DNA of 11,316 bases from CAZIRO01 sp964541595 (GTDB lineage Bacteria > Acidobacteriota > HRBIN11), in the NCBI GenBank assembly GCA_964541595.1, contig CAZIRO010000090.1:1-11316 (forward strand), read 5' to 3'. The notes beneath the pieces are model-generated. The model saw nothing but the letters and a program-made list of their open reading frames with translations. It made no database searches and was not told the DNA's origin. The position numbers and the translations under genes are program-made. Shown in pieces: positions 1-6,095 of this stretch; position 1 is the stretch's first letter; every line of letters starts with the position of its first letter.

Positions 1-49
1 CGTCTGTCTGCGTGCATCTGCGTCCAATACGAACTTGGGAAACAAATCA

Positions 50-811
50 CTAAGGCCGGACACCGGTGTCGACGTGGCGCAGGATATGACGGACATACCG
101 GGGAATCAGCGCGGATGCCTCCGGCGACGGCCGGTATTGTTGTCGCGCCCGCGCAATGGCCTCCGGTGAGGTATCTTCTCCGTATAGCCGGATATAGTTC
201 AAAAACCGTTCGAAGTTCTGTTCGTGCGTCATTTCCGGATGAAACTGCGTGGCATAAATCCAGGTATCGCGAATGCGAAACGCGTGGTACGGACAGTCGG
301 CGCTGAATGCAAGGGGGATGGCGTTCTCGGGGAGTTGCGCTGCGCGGTCCTTGTGGCCCACCTGGGCGAGAAACGATGCGGGAAGTCCCCCAAATACCGG
401 ATCCGCCCGACCCGCGGAGTTGAGATGAACGACCACAGTGCCGAGTTCGAGATGTTCCGGATCGTGGACCACCGTCCCGCCCAGTGCCACGGTCAATGCC
501 TGAAATCCGAAACATGACGCGAACATGGGCCACCGACGGGCCACAATCTCCCGTAAGAAATCAAAAAATTCGTGCAAAAAGGGAGCACCGTCCAGGACGG
601 AATACTCGCCGGCACCGCCGACGAGAAAGATGTCCGTATCCGCAAACAGCGCCGCTTCCGGACGCGTGGTCACGATATTGACCGTACGCAGTTCGCCCAG
701 GAATGGACGCAACACCTGTTGAAAACACCGGACCTCATGCGACAGCATCGGATCATCCGGGTTCCTGCACTGAAACAGTGTAAACCGAAGCGCGCACGTT
801 TCGCCGGACAT
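50..811 (-). CDS. Stand-alone class I glutamine amidotransferase
   Basis: Likely hydrolyses glutamine, or a related amide, through a class I (triad) glutamine amidotransferase domain. The nucleophile elbow is visible at about residues 98-104 (ASCFGFQ, Cys100). The other two triad residues are in QFHPEM (His191, Glu193), and a family-typical GHKDR lies at about 152-156. The whole 253-residue protein is this one domain plus a short C-terminal helix; there is no fused synthetase, so the acceptor or partner is unknown. The ATG at 811 was chosen because GGAAGAGAGG lies just upstream. An in-frame GTG at 868, one base after the previous gene's stop codon, is a real alternative and would add 19 residues. 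It is the last gene seen in the minus-strand operon, 58 bases after the FHA-RDD gene. The class assignment is firm; the substrate is not known. Confidence 0.85.
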   Translation of the reverse strand: MSGETCALRFTLFQCRNPDDPMLSHEVRCFQQVLRPFLGELRTVNIVTTRPEAALFADTDIFLVGGAGEYSVLDGAPFLHEFFDFLREIVARRWPMFASCFGFQALTVALGGTVVHDPEHLELGTVVVHLNSAGRADPVFGGLPASFLAQVGHKDRAAQLPENAIPLAFSADCPYHAFRIRDTWIYATQFHPEMTHEQNFERFLNYIRLYGEDTSPEAIARARQQYRPSPEASALIPRYVRHILRHVDTGVRP

Positions 812-869
812 CCTCTCTTCCGCAATACGGGAAATGTCCTCAGGGGAAAACCGGACCGGATCGGGCACA

Positions 870-1847
870 TTACCGCCGGTCAGTGCGCTTGACCACGATG
901 GTCCCGGCGATCTTGTCATGCCAGGTCTGGCGCTGCGCATCAAACAGCGCCCACAGGTATCCCAGCATCATACACGAACCGCTGAGCAACCGTCCGAGCG
1001 TCCGCAGCACCGCGGGACCCCATCCAACCGGGCTCGTGCCCTGAACTGTTGTGACCCGAATGCGCATCCACCGTTTCCCAAAACTGGCTCCCTGCGTGGC
1101 CACCAGGTACACGTCATTGTAAAACACGAAGCCCAACTCGAGGAGAATCCCCAGCGCCAGACCGATCATGTGCCAGCTACCACCACCGGTCACCAGACTG
1201 ATGATACCGAAGGGCAACCACCCGAGGATGAGCAGCACAAATGCCAGTACGATATCGATGAGGAATGCCATGACCCGATCCCCGACACTCGCCAGTTCAG
1301 CAGCGGACGCGCGTCGAATTCCGGTAATCGGTTCCGCGATCGGACGCGAAGTGGACACCGGACGCGCCGAGGGTGCAGGTGGCATCTCCGGCGGAGGCGG
1401 AGGTGCGGGCGGTGGTTGAGGCGCTGTCGGCGCCTGTGGAGCAGCCTGCGGCGTCGTGGCTGCCGGAGCGTGGTCAGCACCCGGAGTGAATACCTCGGTC
1501 GGTTGATCCGAATACACCGGTTCTGTGGATTCCTCCGGTGTCATCAGGATCGTCGGGGCTTCCGTCGTGGGCACGGGAATTTCGATCACGATTTCGTATT
1601 TGCCCAGATGGACCCGGTCGCCGTCGGCGAGCGGCGTACGCTCACGAATCGCCCGTCCGTTGACATACGTGCCGTTACTGCTCTGCAGATCCTCGATCCA
1701 TGCCTGACGGTCCCGCACGGTGATCCGCGCGTGTCGTCGGGATACGGTCTCGTGCTGGACCTGGATATCACAGACCTGGCTGCGTCCGAGGATGTATTCT
1801 CCGTCCGTCAGTTCATGCACTTCTTCCCCGATGTGTAATTTGATCAT
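870..1847 (-). CDS. FHA domain - proline-rich linker - RDD membrane domain protein
   Basis: A 325-residue protein in three parts. The N-terminal FHA domain (about 1-90) has GRS at 21-23, SRRH at 36-39 and SSNGTYVNG at 57-64, the conserved loops that bind phosphothreonine. A low-complexity Pro/Ala/Thr linker (about 91-170) follows. The C-terminal RDD domain (about 185-320) has hydrophobic membrane segments near 192-220, 226-250 and 277-303, with the typical GDRVMAFLIDIV opening and a WHDKIAGTIVV ending. The FHA domain would face the cytoplasm and tether a phosphorylated partner to the membrane. The ATG at 1847 has AAAGGAG eight bases upstream; a longer reading frame lacks this support. It follows the bactofilin gene by 17 bases, so a link to cytoskeletal or segregation functions is possible. 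No Ser/Thr kinase gene is visible in the window. Confidence 0.9.
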   Translation of the reverse strand: MIKLHIGEEVHELTDGEYILGRSQVCDIQVQHETVSRRHARITVRDRQAWIEDLQSSNGTYVNGRAIRERTPLADGDRVHLGKYEIVIEIPVPTTEAPTILMTPEESTEPVYSDQPTEVFTPGADHAPAATTPQAAPQAPTAPQPPPAPPPPPEMPPAPSARPVSTSRPIAEPITGIRRASAAELASVGDRVMAFLIDIVLAFVLLILGWLPFGIISLVTGGGSWHMIGLALGILLELGFVFYNDVYLVATQGASFGKRWMRIRVTTVQGTSPVGWGPAVLRTLGRLLSGSCMMLGYLWALFDAQRQTWHDKIAGTIVVKRTDRR

Positions 1848-1864
1848 GCGTACACTCCTTTCCG

Positions 1865-2254
1865 TCAGCGGGGAACGGTCCCCGCGACCTTCGCGAGTTT
1901 CGGCGCTGCCTTTTCCTCCATGACACACTCGGCCTGGAGGATGGCGCCGTCGTGCACGACCAGACGTTCCACGTGGACCCGGCCCTCGACTCGCCCCTCC
2001 GGGAAGATCTCCAGACGATGGGCCCGGATCTCTTCCGCCTGTACGGTACCGTGCACGTACACGTGCCGGGCCAGAATCGTGCCCTCTATACGGGCTTTCT
2101 TGCCGATGATCAACTCCCGGCCACCTTCGATATGACCTTTAAATGCGCATTCCATCCGGATACGTCCTTCAAACCGGAGTTTCCCCTCCAGTTGAATGGT
2201 CTCATCCAGGAACGCCGTTCCCGTTTCCGATGCACCATGCACAGCAGTTTTCAT
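1865..2254 (-). CDS. Bactofilin (polymer-forming cytoskeletal protein)
   Basis: A 129-residue protein of the bactofilin/DUF583 family, which polymerises without nucleotide into filaments through a right-handed beta-helix. The periodic pattern of short beta strands separated by Gly and charged turns is visible from about residue 18 to 115 (EGKLRFEGRIR, FKGHIEGG, KARIEGTI, EGRVEGRVHVE). Flexible tails flank this core, as is usual in the family. The ATG at 2254 is preferred over the GTG at 2260 because AAGGGAG lies about seven bases before the ATG but abuts the GTG. It sits 55 bases after parB and 17 before the FHA-RDD gene. Bactofilins scaffold ParABS components in Myxococcus, so placement directly after parAB suggests, but does not prove, a similar job here. 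Confidence 0.9.
   Translation of the reverse strand: MKTAVHGASETGTAFLDETIQLEGKLRFEGRIRMECAFKGHIEGGRELIIGKKARIEGTILARHVYVHGTVQAEEIRAHRLEIFPEGRVEGRVHVERLVVHDGAILQAECVMEEKAAPKLAKVAGTVPR
1965..1980. promoter_or_regulatory. parS-like site inside the bactofilin gene
   Basis: The core GTTCCACGTGGA contains the CACGTG centre of ParB sites. By eye count, 11 of 16 positions match the classic TGTTTCACGTGAAACA, and 13 of 16 match the fully symmetric TGTTCCACGTGGAACA. It lies about 330 bases after the parB stop; parS sites are often close to parAB. The right arm is imperfect and codon use (Val-His-Val-Glu) could explain it by chance. Confidence 0.35.
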
Positions 2255-2309
2255 CCGCACACTCCCTTAGGATATTCCCATGCCGTCTATGTACGGGGTA
2301 TCGGACCGG

Positions 2310-3164
2310 TCACGCCTGAACCGGTTCATCCATTGTACTGGAAATCACCCGACGATAAAACTCATCGACTCCCTGCCAGTCGGCAAAATAGAGTTGCACG
2401 ACCACCCCGCGTTCCCCACGGGGACGCAGCCGGACCTGTGCGCCCAGCGCTGTCTGCAGGCGTTCCGCGACGATCTGCCAGTCGGGATCGAGCAACGCTC
2501 GCTGACGGGGTTGCGCCGTTCTTCGTCCCTGGATCCACCGTTCCAGTTGTCGGACCGTCCAGCCCTCCTGCACCACGCGTTCGGCCAGGTGGATCTGTTC
2601 CGTCGGATCGTTCAGCGCCAGCAGGACTTTGGCATGTCCCATGGTCAATGTGCCTTCCGCGAGGCGTTGCAATACGGGTTCCGGGAGTTTTAACAACCGC
2701 AGATAATTGGCAACGGTCGCGCGCGGTTTCCCGACACGTTGCGCGACTTCTTCCTGTGTGAGATGGAACTCGCGCACCATCGTTTGATACGCCATTGCCT
2801 CTTCCACCGGGTTGAGATCCTGTCGCTGGATGTTTTCAATCAGCGCAATGAGCAGTGACGTTTCATCCGAGACATCCCGGACAATGGCCGGAATCGTGGA
2901 CCAGCCGGCCCGTATGGCTGCACGCCAGCGACGTTCTCCGGCAACGATTTCATACCGCTCGCCCCGGCGACGCACGATAATGGGTTGCAGCAGTCCCGTC
3001 TCCCGCAGAGACTGTGCGAGTTCATCCAGCGCCGCGTCGGGAATGGATTGTCGGGGTTGAAACGGACTCGGATCGATGCGATGGACATCGATATCCTCGA
3101 CCACGACCCCACCTTTCTCGGGGATCAGGGCGTCAAGCCCGCGACCCAGCGCCAATCGCTTCAT
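2310..3164 (-). CDS. parB: ParB chromosome-partitioning protein (CTPase/parS binding)
   Basis: A 284-residue ParB/Spo0J protein, which loads at parS sites, slides on DNA as a CTP-dependent clamp and stimulates ParA. The N-terminal stretch (KRLALGRGLDALIP) is the conserved ParA-interacting tail. The ParB/Srx nucleotide domain spans about 24-125, with GERRWRA at 76-82 and ENIQRQDLNPVEEA at 110-123. The helix-turn-helix parS-binding domain follows (about 134-230), and the C-terminal dimerisation part ends the protein. The ATG at 3164 has AAGGAG ten bases upstream. The start lies inside the end of parA, with a 32-base overlap, so translation is probably coupled. Length and all motifs are normal for a chromosomal ParB. 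Confidence 0.96.
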   Translation of the reverse strand: MKRLALGRGLDALIPEKGGVVVEDIDVHRIDPSPFQPRQSIPDAALDELAQSLRETGLLQPIIVRRRGERYEIVAGERRWRAAIRAGWSTIPAIVRDVSDETSLLIALIENIQRQDLNPVEEAMAYQTMVREFHLTQEEVAQRVGKPRATVANYLRLLKLPEPVLQRLAEGTLTMGHAKVLLALNDPTEQIHLAERVVQEGWTVRQLERWIQGRRTAQPRQRALLDPDWQIVAERLQTALGAQVRLRPRGERGVVVQLYFADWQGVDEFYRRVISSTMDEPVQA

Positions 3165-3918
3165 GTTGCATCAACTCCTTGGCAAGTTCGGAATATGCCC
3201 GGGCTCCCCGGGAACGTACATCGTGCAAAAAGATCGGTTGCCCAAAACTGGGGGCCTCGGCCAGACGCACGTTGCGGGGGATCACCGTACGCGCCAGATG
3301 GTGGGGAAAATACCGTTGCAATTCCGCCCGGACCTGTCGCGCCAGATTCGTCCGGTCATCGTACATGGTAAGCACGATGACATGCAGTTCCAGTTCCGGT
3401 TGAAACGACCGCCGCACCCGCTCGTAAGCGCGCAGCAGTGTCATGAGTCCTTCCAGGGCAAAATACTCACATTGAATCGGCACGATGAGATACCGCGCCG
3501 CCACCATGGCGTTAATGGTCAGAACACCGAGCGACGGCGGTGTGTCAATCCAGATACTGTCGAACTCGACCAGCAGCGGCTGAATCGCTCTGCGCAATCG
3601 ATACGGCCAGTCGTCCAGTTGCGGAAGTTCAAGGCTGCTGCCATACAGATCCGGATGTGCGGGCAGGATCCAGAGGTTCTCGATCTCCGTGGGCCGGATG
3701 GCTTCCGTTGCCGGCAGTTCGCCGATGATGACGCGGTAGACATTATGCGGCAGATCTTTCGATACACCGAGATGACTCGTTGCGTTCGCCTGCGGATCGA
3801 TATCGATCAACAATACCCGCCAGCCCGCGATCGCCATTGCAGCGGCAACGTTCACCGCCGTGGTGGTTTTCCCGACGCCACCCTTCTGGTTCGCCACCAC
3901 GTATCGGAGACAAGCCAC
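3133..3918 (-). CDS. parA: ParA chromosome-partitioning ATPase
   Basis: A 261-residue ParA/Soj-type deviant Walker ATPase that binds DNA nonspecifically when ATP-bound and moves ParB-parS complexes. The deviant Walker A motif KGGVGKTT is at about 12-19, with the signature first lysine. DIDPQANAT is at 39-47, and a Walker B region, DTPPSLG, lies mid-protein. The C-terminal NVRLAEAPSFGQPI stretch is typical of Soj proteins. The reading frame is open far upstream without a sensible ATG. The start is placed at GTG 3918 because AAGGGGG lies about five bases before it and the protein then begins a few residues before the first beta strand, as in homologues. It begins 11 bases after the zinc-ribbon gene and overlaps parB by 32 bases. 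Confidence 0.95.
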   Translation of the reverse strand: MACLRYVVANQKGGVGKTTTAVNVAAAMAIAGWRVLLIDIDPQANATSHLGVSKDLPHNVYRVIIGELPATEAIRPTEIENLWILPAHPDLYGSSLELPQLDDWPYRLRRAIQPLLVEFDSIWIDTPPSLGVLTINAMVAARYLIVPIQCEYFALEGLMTLLRAYERVRRSFQPELELHVIVLTMYDDRTNLARQVRAELQRYFPHHLARTVIPRNVRLAEAPSFGQPIFLHDVRSRGARAYSELAKELMQHEAIGAGSRA

Positions 3919-3929
3919 CTGTGCCCCCT

Positions 3930-4679
3930 TCAACCTGGTGATGGGCTGGACAGTGCGGATGCTTCCTCCCACTCCGGCAGGAACAAAATGCGCTGGCAAC
4001 TCTCGCAAAAGACCATGTCTTCCATCATGAGCAGCGATTGATAGACACGCGGCCGCAGTTGAATGTGACAGGCACCACACGTGCCGTCCTGAACCTCGGC
4101 GAGCGCGATGCCGCTGCGGTTGTGCGCAATCCGGTCGTACTGTGCGAGTACTTTCGAGGGGATCGTTGCGCGGAGTGCGTCGCGTTCCTCGATCCAGGCC
4201 TGCAAACGCTGTTCCAGTATCCGTTGCTCGGATTGAACATGCGCGATCTGCTGTTCAAGATCCCGGATGGCGCGTTCCGTTTCCTGTTTCATGCGGTGCC
4301 ACTCTTCCTGCGCCCGTTCCTCCTGTTCCATGACTCTCAATAACTCGTCTTCCGCCTGGCGGATGCGGTTGCGCACGTCGTCGATCTGCAACAGAATCTC
4401 AGAATACTCGCGGTTGCTCTTCGCCTGACGTGCCATCGATTGCAGGTTTTCAATCTGTTGCTCGAGTTTGCTGACGTAGAGTTCCCGTTCTTCCCGTTGC
4501 TGACGCGCGATGCGGAACGCCTGATGGGCCTCTTCCTCCCGACGACGCAACGTCTGAATTTGCTGTTGCAAACGGCGAACGCGTTCGGGGTAAGCGGCAA
4601 TCTGTTGCTGTAATGCCCGGATGGCCTCGTCCTTGCGGTGTAACCGGATGAGATGTTGGATCTGTTCCGCGAGTTCCAT
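3930..4679 (-). CDS. Coiled-coil protein with C-terminal C4 zinc ribbon (COG1579 type)
   Basis: A 249-residue protein with a long, Glu/Gln/Arg-rich antiparallel coiled coil (about 1-185) and a C-terminal zinc ribbon. The four zinc ligands are Cys201, Cys204, Cys225 and Cys228 (CGAC and CESC). This is the architecture of the COG1579 family, described as putative nucleic-acid-binding proteins; the biochemical role is not established here. The start is the ATG at 4679, with only a weak GGGGA before it. The frame is open further upstream, but that part is simply the tRNA gene read as protein, so it is not coding. It begins 23 bases after the tRNA 3' end and ends 11 bases before parA, so it is probably cotranscribed with both. 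The SD is the weakest in the operon. Confidence 0.88.
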   Translation of the reverse strand: MELAEQIQHLIRLHRKDEAIRALQQQIAAYPERVRRLQQQIQTLRRREEEAHQAFRIARQQREERELYVSKLEQQIENLQSMARQAKSNREYSEILLQIDDVRNRIRQAEDELLRVMEQEERAQEEWHRMKQETERAIRDLEQQIAHVQSEQRILEQRLQAWIEERDALRATIPSKVLAQYDRIAHNRSGIALAEVQDGTCGACHIQLRPRVYQSLLMMEDMVFCESCQRILFLPEWEEASALSSPSPG

Positions 4680-4702
4680 CGTCCCCACGCGTGGTTCAAA
4701 CT

Positions 4703-4778
4703 TGGTGCGCCCGCCAGGACTCGAACCCGGAACCTCCCGGTTATGAGCCGGTGGCTCTCCCAGTTGAGCTACGGGCGC
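4703..4778 (-). tRNA. tRNA with anticodon CAT (probably elongator tRNA-Met)
   Basis: A 76-base cloverleaf with CCA encoded. The acceptor stem GCGCCCG/CGGGCGC is perfect, and the D stem is GCTC/GAGC. The anticodon loop is CTCATAA, the T arm is CCGGG-TTCGAGT-CCTGG and the discriminator base is A. It is not the initiator: the first acceptor pair is G-C and the three G-C pairs of initiator anticodon stems are absent. Elongator Met and the Ile tRNA read after lysidine modification share the CAT anticodon and cannot be separated by eye. The anticodon stem has an A27/G43 mismatch. It lies between a promoter and the zinc-ribbon gene, with no terminator visible after it. Confidence 0.95.
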
Positions 4779-4827
4779 ACCCGTTCCCGGGTGAACACCA
4801 TGACCCCAGTCCTGTGGCTCAGAGATC

Positions 4828-4856
4828 ATTTTACGCCGATTGGACCGTTCGTGCAA
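4828..4856 (-). promoter_or_regulatory. Promoter of the tRNA(CAT)-par operon
   Basis: Reading the minus strand, TTGCAC (4851-4856) and TAAAAT (4828-4833) are separated by 17 bases. Transcription would start near 4821, giving a leader of about 43 bases before the tRNA 5' end at 4778. No other promoter of this quality was seen between here and parA, which supports one transcript covering the tRNA and the protein genes. Confidence 0.7.
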
Positions 4857-4920
4857 CGGCCGTATGGACGCCGGAATCGCACAACACGAGACCGGAAAAA
4901 CCGGCGGAGACGTATTCCCG

Positions 4921-5400
4921 TCAATATCGACACTCCTTTACCGTTACTTTCTGGAGAATTGCAGCACGATTCCGTGCGCTGCCCCCCGAGGGTCGGCTTA
5001 TCGGTATCATGTTGTACAAAAACTTCGGCCTCCGCCTTAGCAGTTTATTTCCAAAGTGAAGAATATTTTGAATACGGTGCGGCCATGCGCCGACGCGTTG
5101 TCGTGGATGCACGGGATGAACGCGTCTGCTGGTTCCGTCAGCAGGTCGTGGCTTTATGGAAACGGAAGGTCCAGGACTGCAGGGATACCGCGGGGCGACC
5201 GATCGAGGTCGCCCGGTCAGGATGGCACCATGGACCCCCGGCAGTTCTCCCCGCAACATGGTCAGCATCCGCTGGACAAAGATCTCGGCCTCCGCTTTGG
5301 TGCGACACCCGGTGGAAATTCGTCTGTATTGTCCCGTTCTCGGGTCTTTGAATTGCACGTACCAGTACGGAGAGTCTTTCCGTCTGTATAGCGTGGTCAT
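4921..5400 (-). pseudogene. Truncated tyrosine recombinase (N-terminal arm-binding domain only)
   Basis: The first ~53 residues look like the N-terminal arm-type DNA-binding domain of phage/ICE tyrosine integrases: YRRKDSPYWYVQF, then RTGQYRRISTGCRTKAEAE and IFVQRML. After about residue 55 the frame turns into Arg/Pro-rich sequence with no recognisable core-binding or catalytic domain. The R..H-x-x-R..Y catalytic residues are absent, and 159 residues is under half the usual length. The ATG at 5400 overlaps the stop of the previous gene (ATGA), so it is the third cistron of a coupled cassette. It is either a decayed integrase or a short DNA-binding domain kept on its own; decay seems more likely because a second fragment of the same motif lies downstream. 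It is probably inactive as a recombinase. Confidence 0.6.
5012..5040 (-). repeat. Second partial copy of the recombinase motif (diverged repeat of 5272-5300)
   Basis: About 22 of 29 bases match 5272-5300 without gaps by eye count. Read on the minus strand, it encodes KAEAEVFVQ, against TKAEAEIFVQ in the truncated recombinase. A stop codon lies just upstream in the same frame, so this is a relic and not part of a gene. It indicates two related integrase N-termini once lay in tandem here. Confidence 0.55.
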
Positions 5401-5759
5401 TCCACATTCCCCCGAATCGCCTGTCGGGTGCGTTCACCTTCTATCACAATGAGTTCTGCTATGTGCTTCAATGTTTCATCCATCCGTCTCATGGTTTCAT
5501 CCATTCGTCTTACAGTTTCATCCATCCGCTCCATGATACGGGCAAACTCCGCTCGCATTTCTCTCTGGCCGGCTTCGATCCGCTCCAGTACGCGCATGGT
5601 GTTTTCATGCATGGCCCGGATTTCGGAACGCACTTCCTCATGCATTTCCCGCAGTAACCGTCGTGTGGACCGTCCGTTCAGAATCCCGTAGACGGTCAGA
5701 AACACGCCCATAATGGTCGCCGTTGTTCCCATAACAGTAAACCATTCCCAGAAGGTCAT
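5397..5759 (-). CDS. Small one-TM coiled-coil protein, function unknown
   Basis: A 120-residue protein. Residues about 7-28 (FTVMGTTATIMGVFLTVYGI) form one membrane helix near the N-terminus. The rest is a charged coiled coil (about 32-105) rich in Arg, Glu and Met, with Met-Asp-Glu-Thr repeats at roughly 79-96. No enzymatic motif is visible. The topology suggests a short anchor with a cytoplasmic coiled coil that could oligomerise. The ATG at 5759 has CGGAG four bases upstream and overlaps the stop of the zinc-finger gene (ATGA). Its own stop overlaps the recombinase fragment's start the same way. I do not recognise a named family. The coupling suggests it acts with the zinc-finger protein. 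Confidence 0.75.
   Translation of the reverse strand: MTFWEWFTVMGTTATIMGVFLTVYGILNGRSTRRLLREMHEEVRSEIRAMHENTMRVLERIEAGQREMRAEFARIMERMDETVRRMDETMRRMDETLKHIAELIVIEGERTRQAIRGNVE
5474..5536. repeat. Three tandem 21-bp repeats inside the coiled-coil gene
   Basis: Three 21-base units start with TTTCATCC at 5474, 5495 and 5516 and differ at a few positions. On the minus strand they encode the repeated RRMDET-type heptads of the coiled coil. Unit number could vary between strains by slippage. Confidence 0.8.
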
Positions 5760-5953
5760 AGTGACTCCGTTCCAGCGGTTTTGCGTTGTTTCTTACGTTG
5801 ATAGGCCGCGTGCCACCGACACGCATTGCTGCAATATTTCCGCCTGCCTATACCTTCAAACTCTTTACCACATACAGGACAAATCATTCGTTTCTTTCGT
5901 CTTAATCCCGCGAGCAAACGTGCTGCCTCTGTTTTATCCATATGTTGAGCCAT
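5756..5953 (-). CDS. Small C4 zinc-finger protein
   Basis: A 65-residue basic protein with ICPVCGKEF and KYCSNACRW. The ligands are Cys25, Cys28, Cys41 and Cys45, a CxxC-x12-CxxxC arrangement common in small zinc fingers carried by mobile elements. A Lys/Arg-rich C-terminus (about 52-59) follows, suggesting nucleic-acid binding. The ATG at 5953 was chosen because AGGAGG lies eight bases upstream and a good promoter sits directly before it; a longer frame upstream lacks both. It is the first cistron of the three-gene cassette and overlaps the coiled-coil gene by ATGA. The precise function is unknown; regulator or element-encoded accessory protein are the plain possibilities. Confidence 0.8.
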   Translation of the reverse strand: MAQHMDKTEAARLLAGLRRKKRMICPVCGKEFEGIGRRKYCSNACRWHAAYQRKKQRKTAGTESL

Positions 5954-5974
5954 CAGTACTTCCTCCTGCGAGAT

Positions 5975-6003
5975 ATTGTAGGCATATTTCACCAATAGCG
6001 CAA
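5975..6003 (-). promoter_or_regulatory. Promoter of the zinc-finger/coiled-coil cassette
   Basis: On the minus strand, TTGCGC (5998-6003) and TACAAT (5975-5980) are 17 bases apart. The start site would be near 5968, immediately before the AGGAGG (5962-5967), so the leader is very short. Inverted repeats lie directly upstream of the -35 element. Confidence 0.7.
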
Positions 6004-6008
6004 GCCTG

Positions 6009-6040
6009 GTATCCGGACCACCCGGTCGACACCGGGATAC
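6009..6040. promoter_or_regulatory. Nested inverted repeats upstream of the cassette promoter (candidate operator)
   Basis: CCCGGT-CGAC-ACCGGG (6021-6036) is a perfect 6-bp dyad. GTATCC (6009-6014) and GGATAC (6035-6040) form an outer inverted repeat. The block ends just upstream of the -35 hexamer and lies between the cassette and the divergent helix-turn-helix remnant, a common operator position. No protein binding is shown. Confidence 0.4.
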
Positions 6041-6095
6041 GGTCTCAGGTCCCAGGTGCCAGAGCATCCTGTATGACGGGATACCGCAGGGTCCA

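Noticed and set aside
834..1838. Long plus-strand frame opposite the FHA-RDD gene
   Set aside because: Arg-rich low-complexity translation is the mirror of the Pro-rich linker; no SD and no motifs, while the minus strand has clear domains.
1952..2761. Long plus-strand frame opposite bactofilin and parB
   Set aside because: Antisense to two well-supported genes; composition is not protein-like.
3076..4041. Long plus-strand frame opposite parA
   Set aside because: Antisense to parA, which has all family motifs; an effect of codon bias.
4680..4856. N-terminal extension of the zinc-ribbon gene
   Set aside because: The extra residues are translation of the tRNA gene and its leader.
4826..4924. 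Short minus-strand frame starting TTG with AAAGGAG upstream
   Set aside because: 32 Arg-rich codons that run into the tRNA operon promoter; the SD may be left over from a lost gene, but no product is credible.
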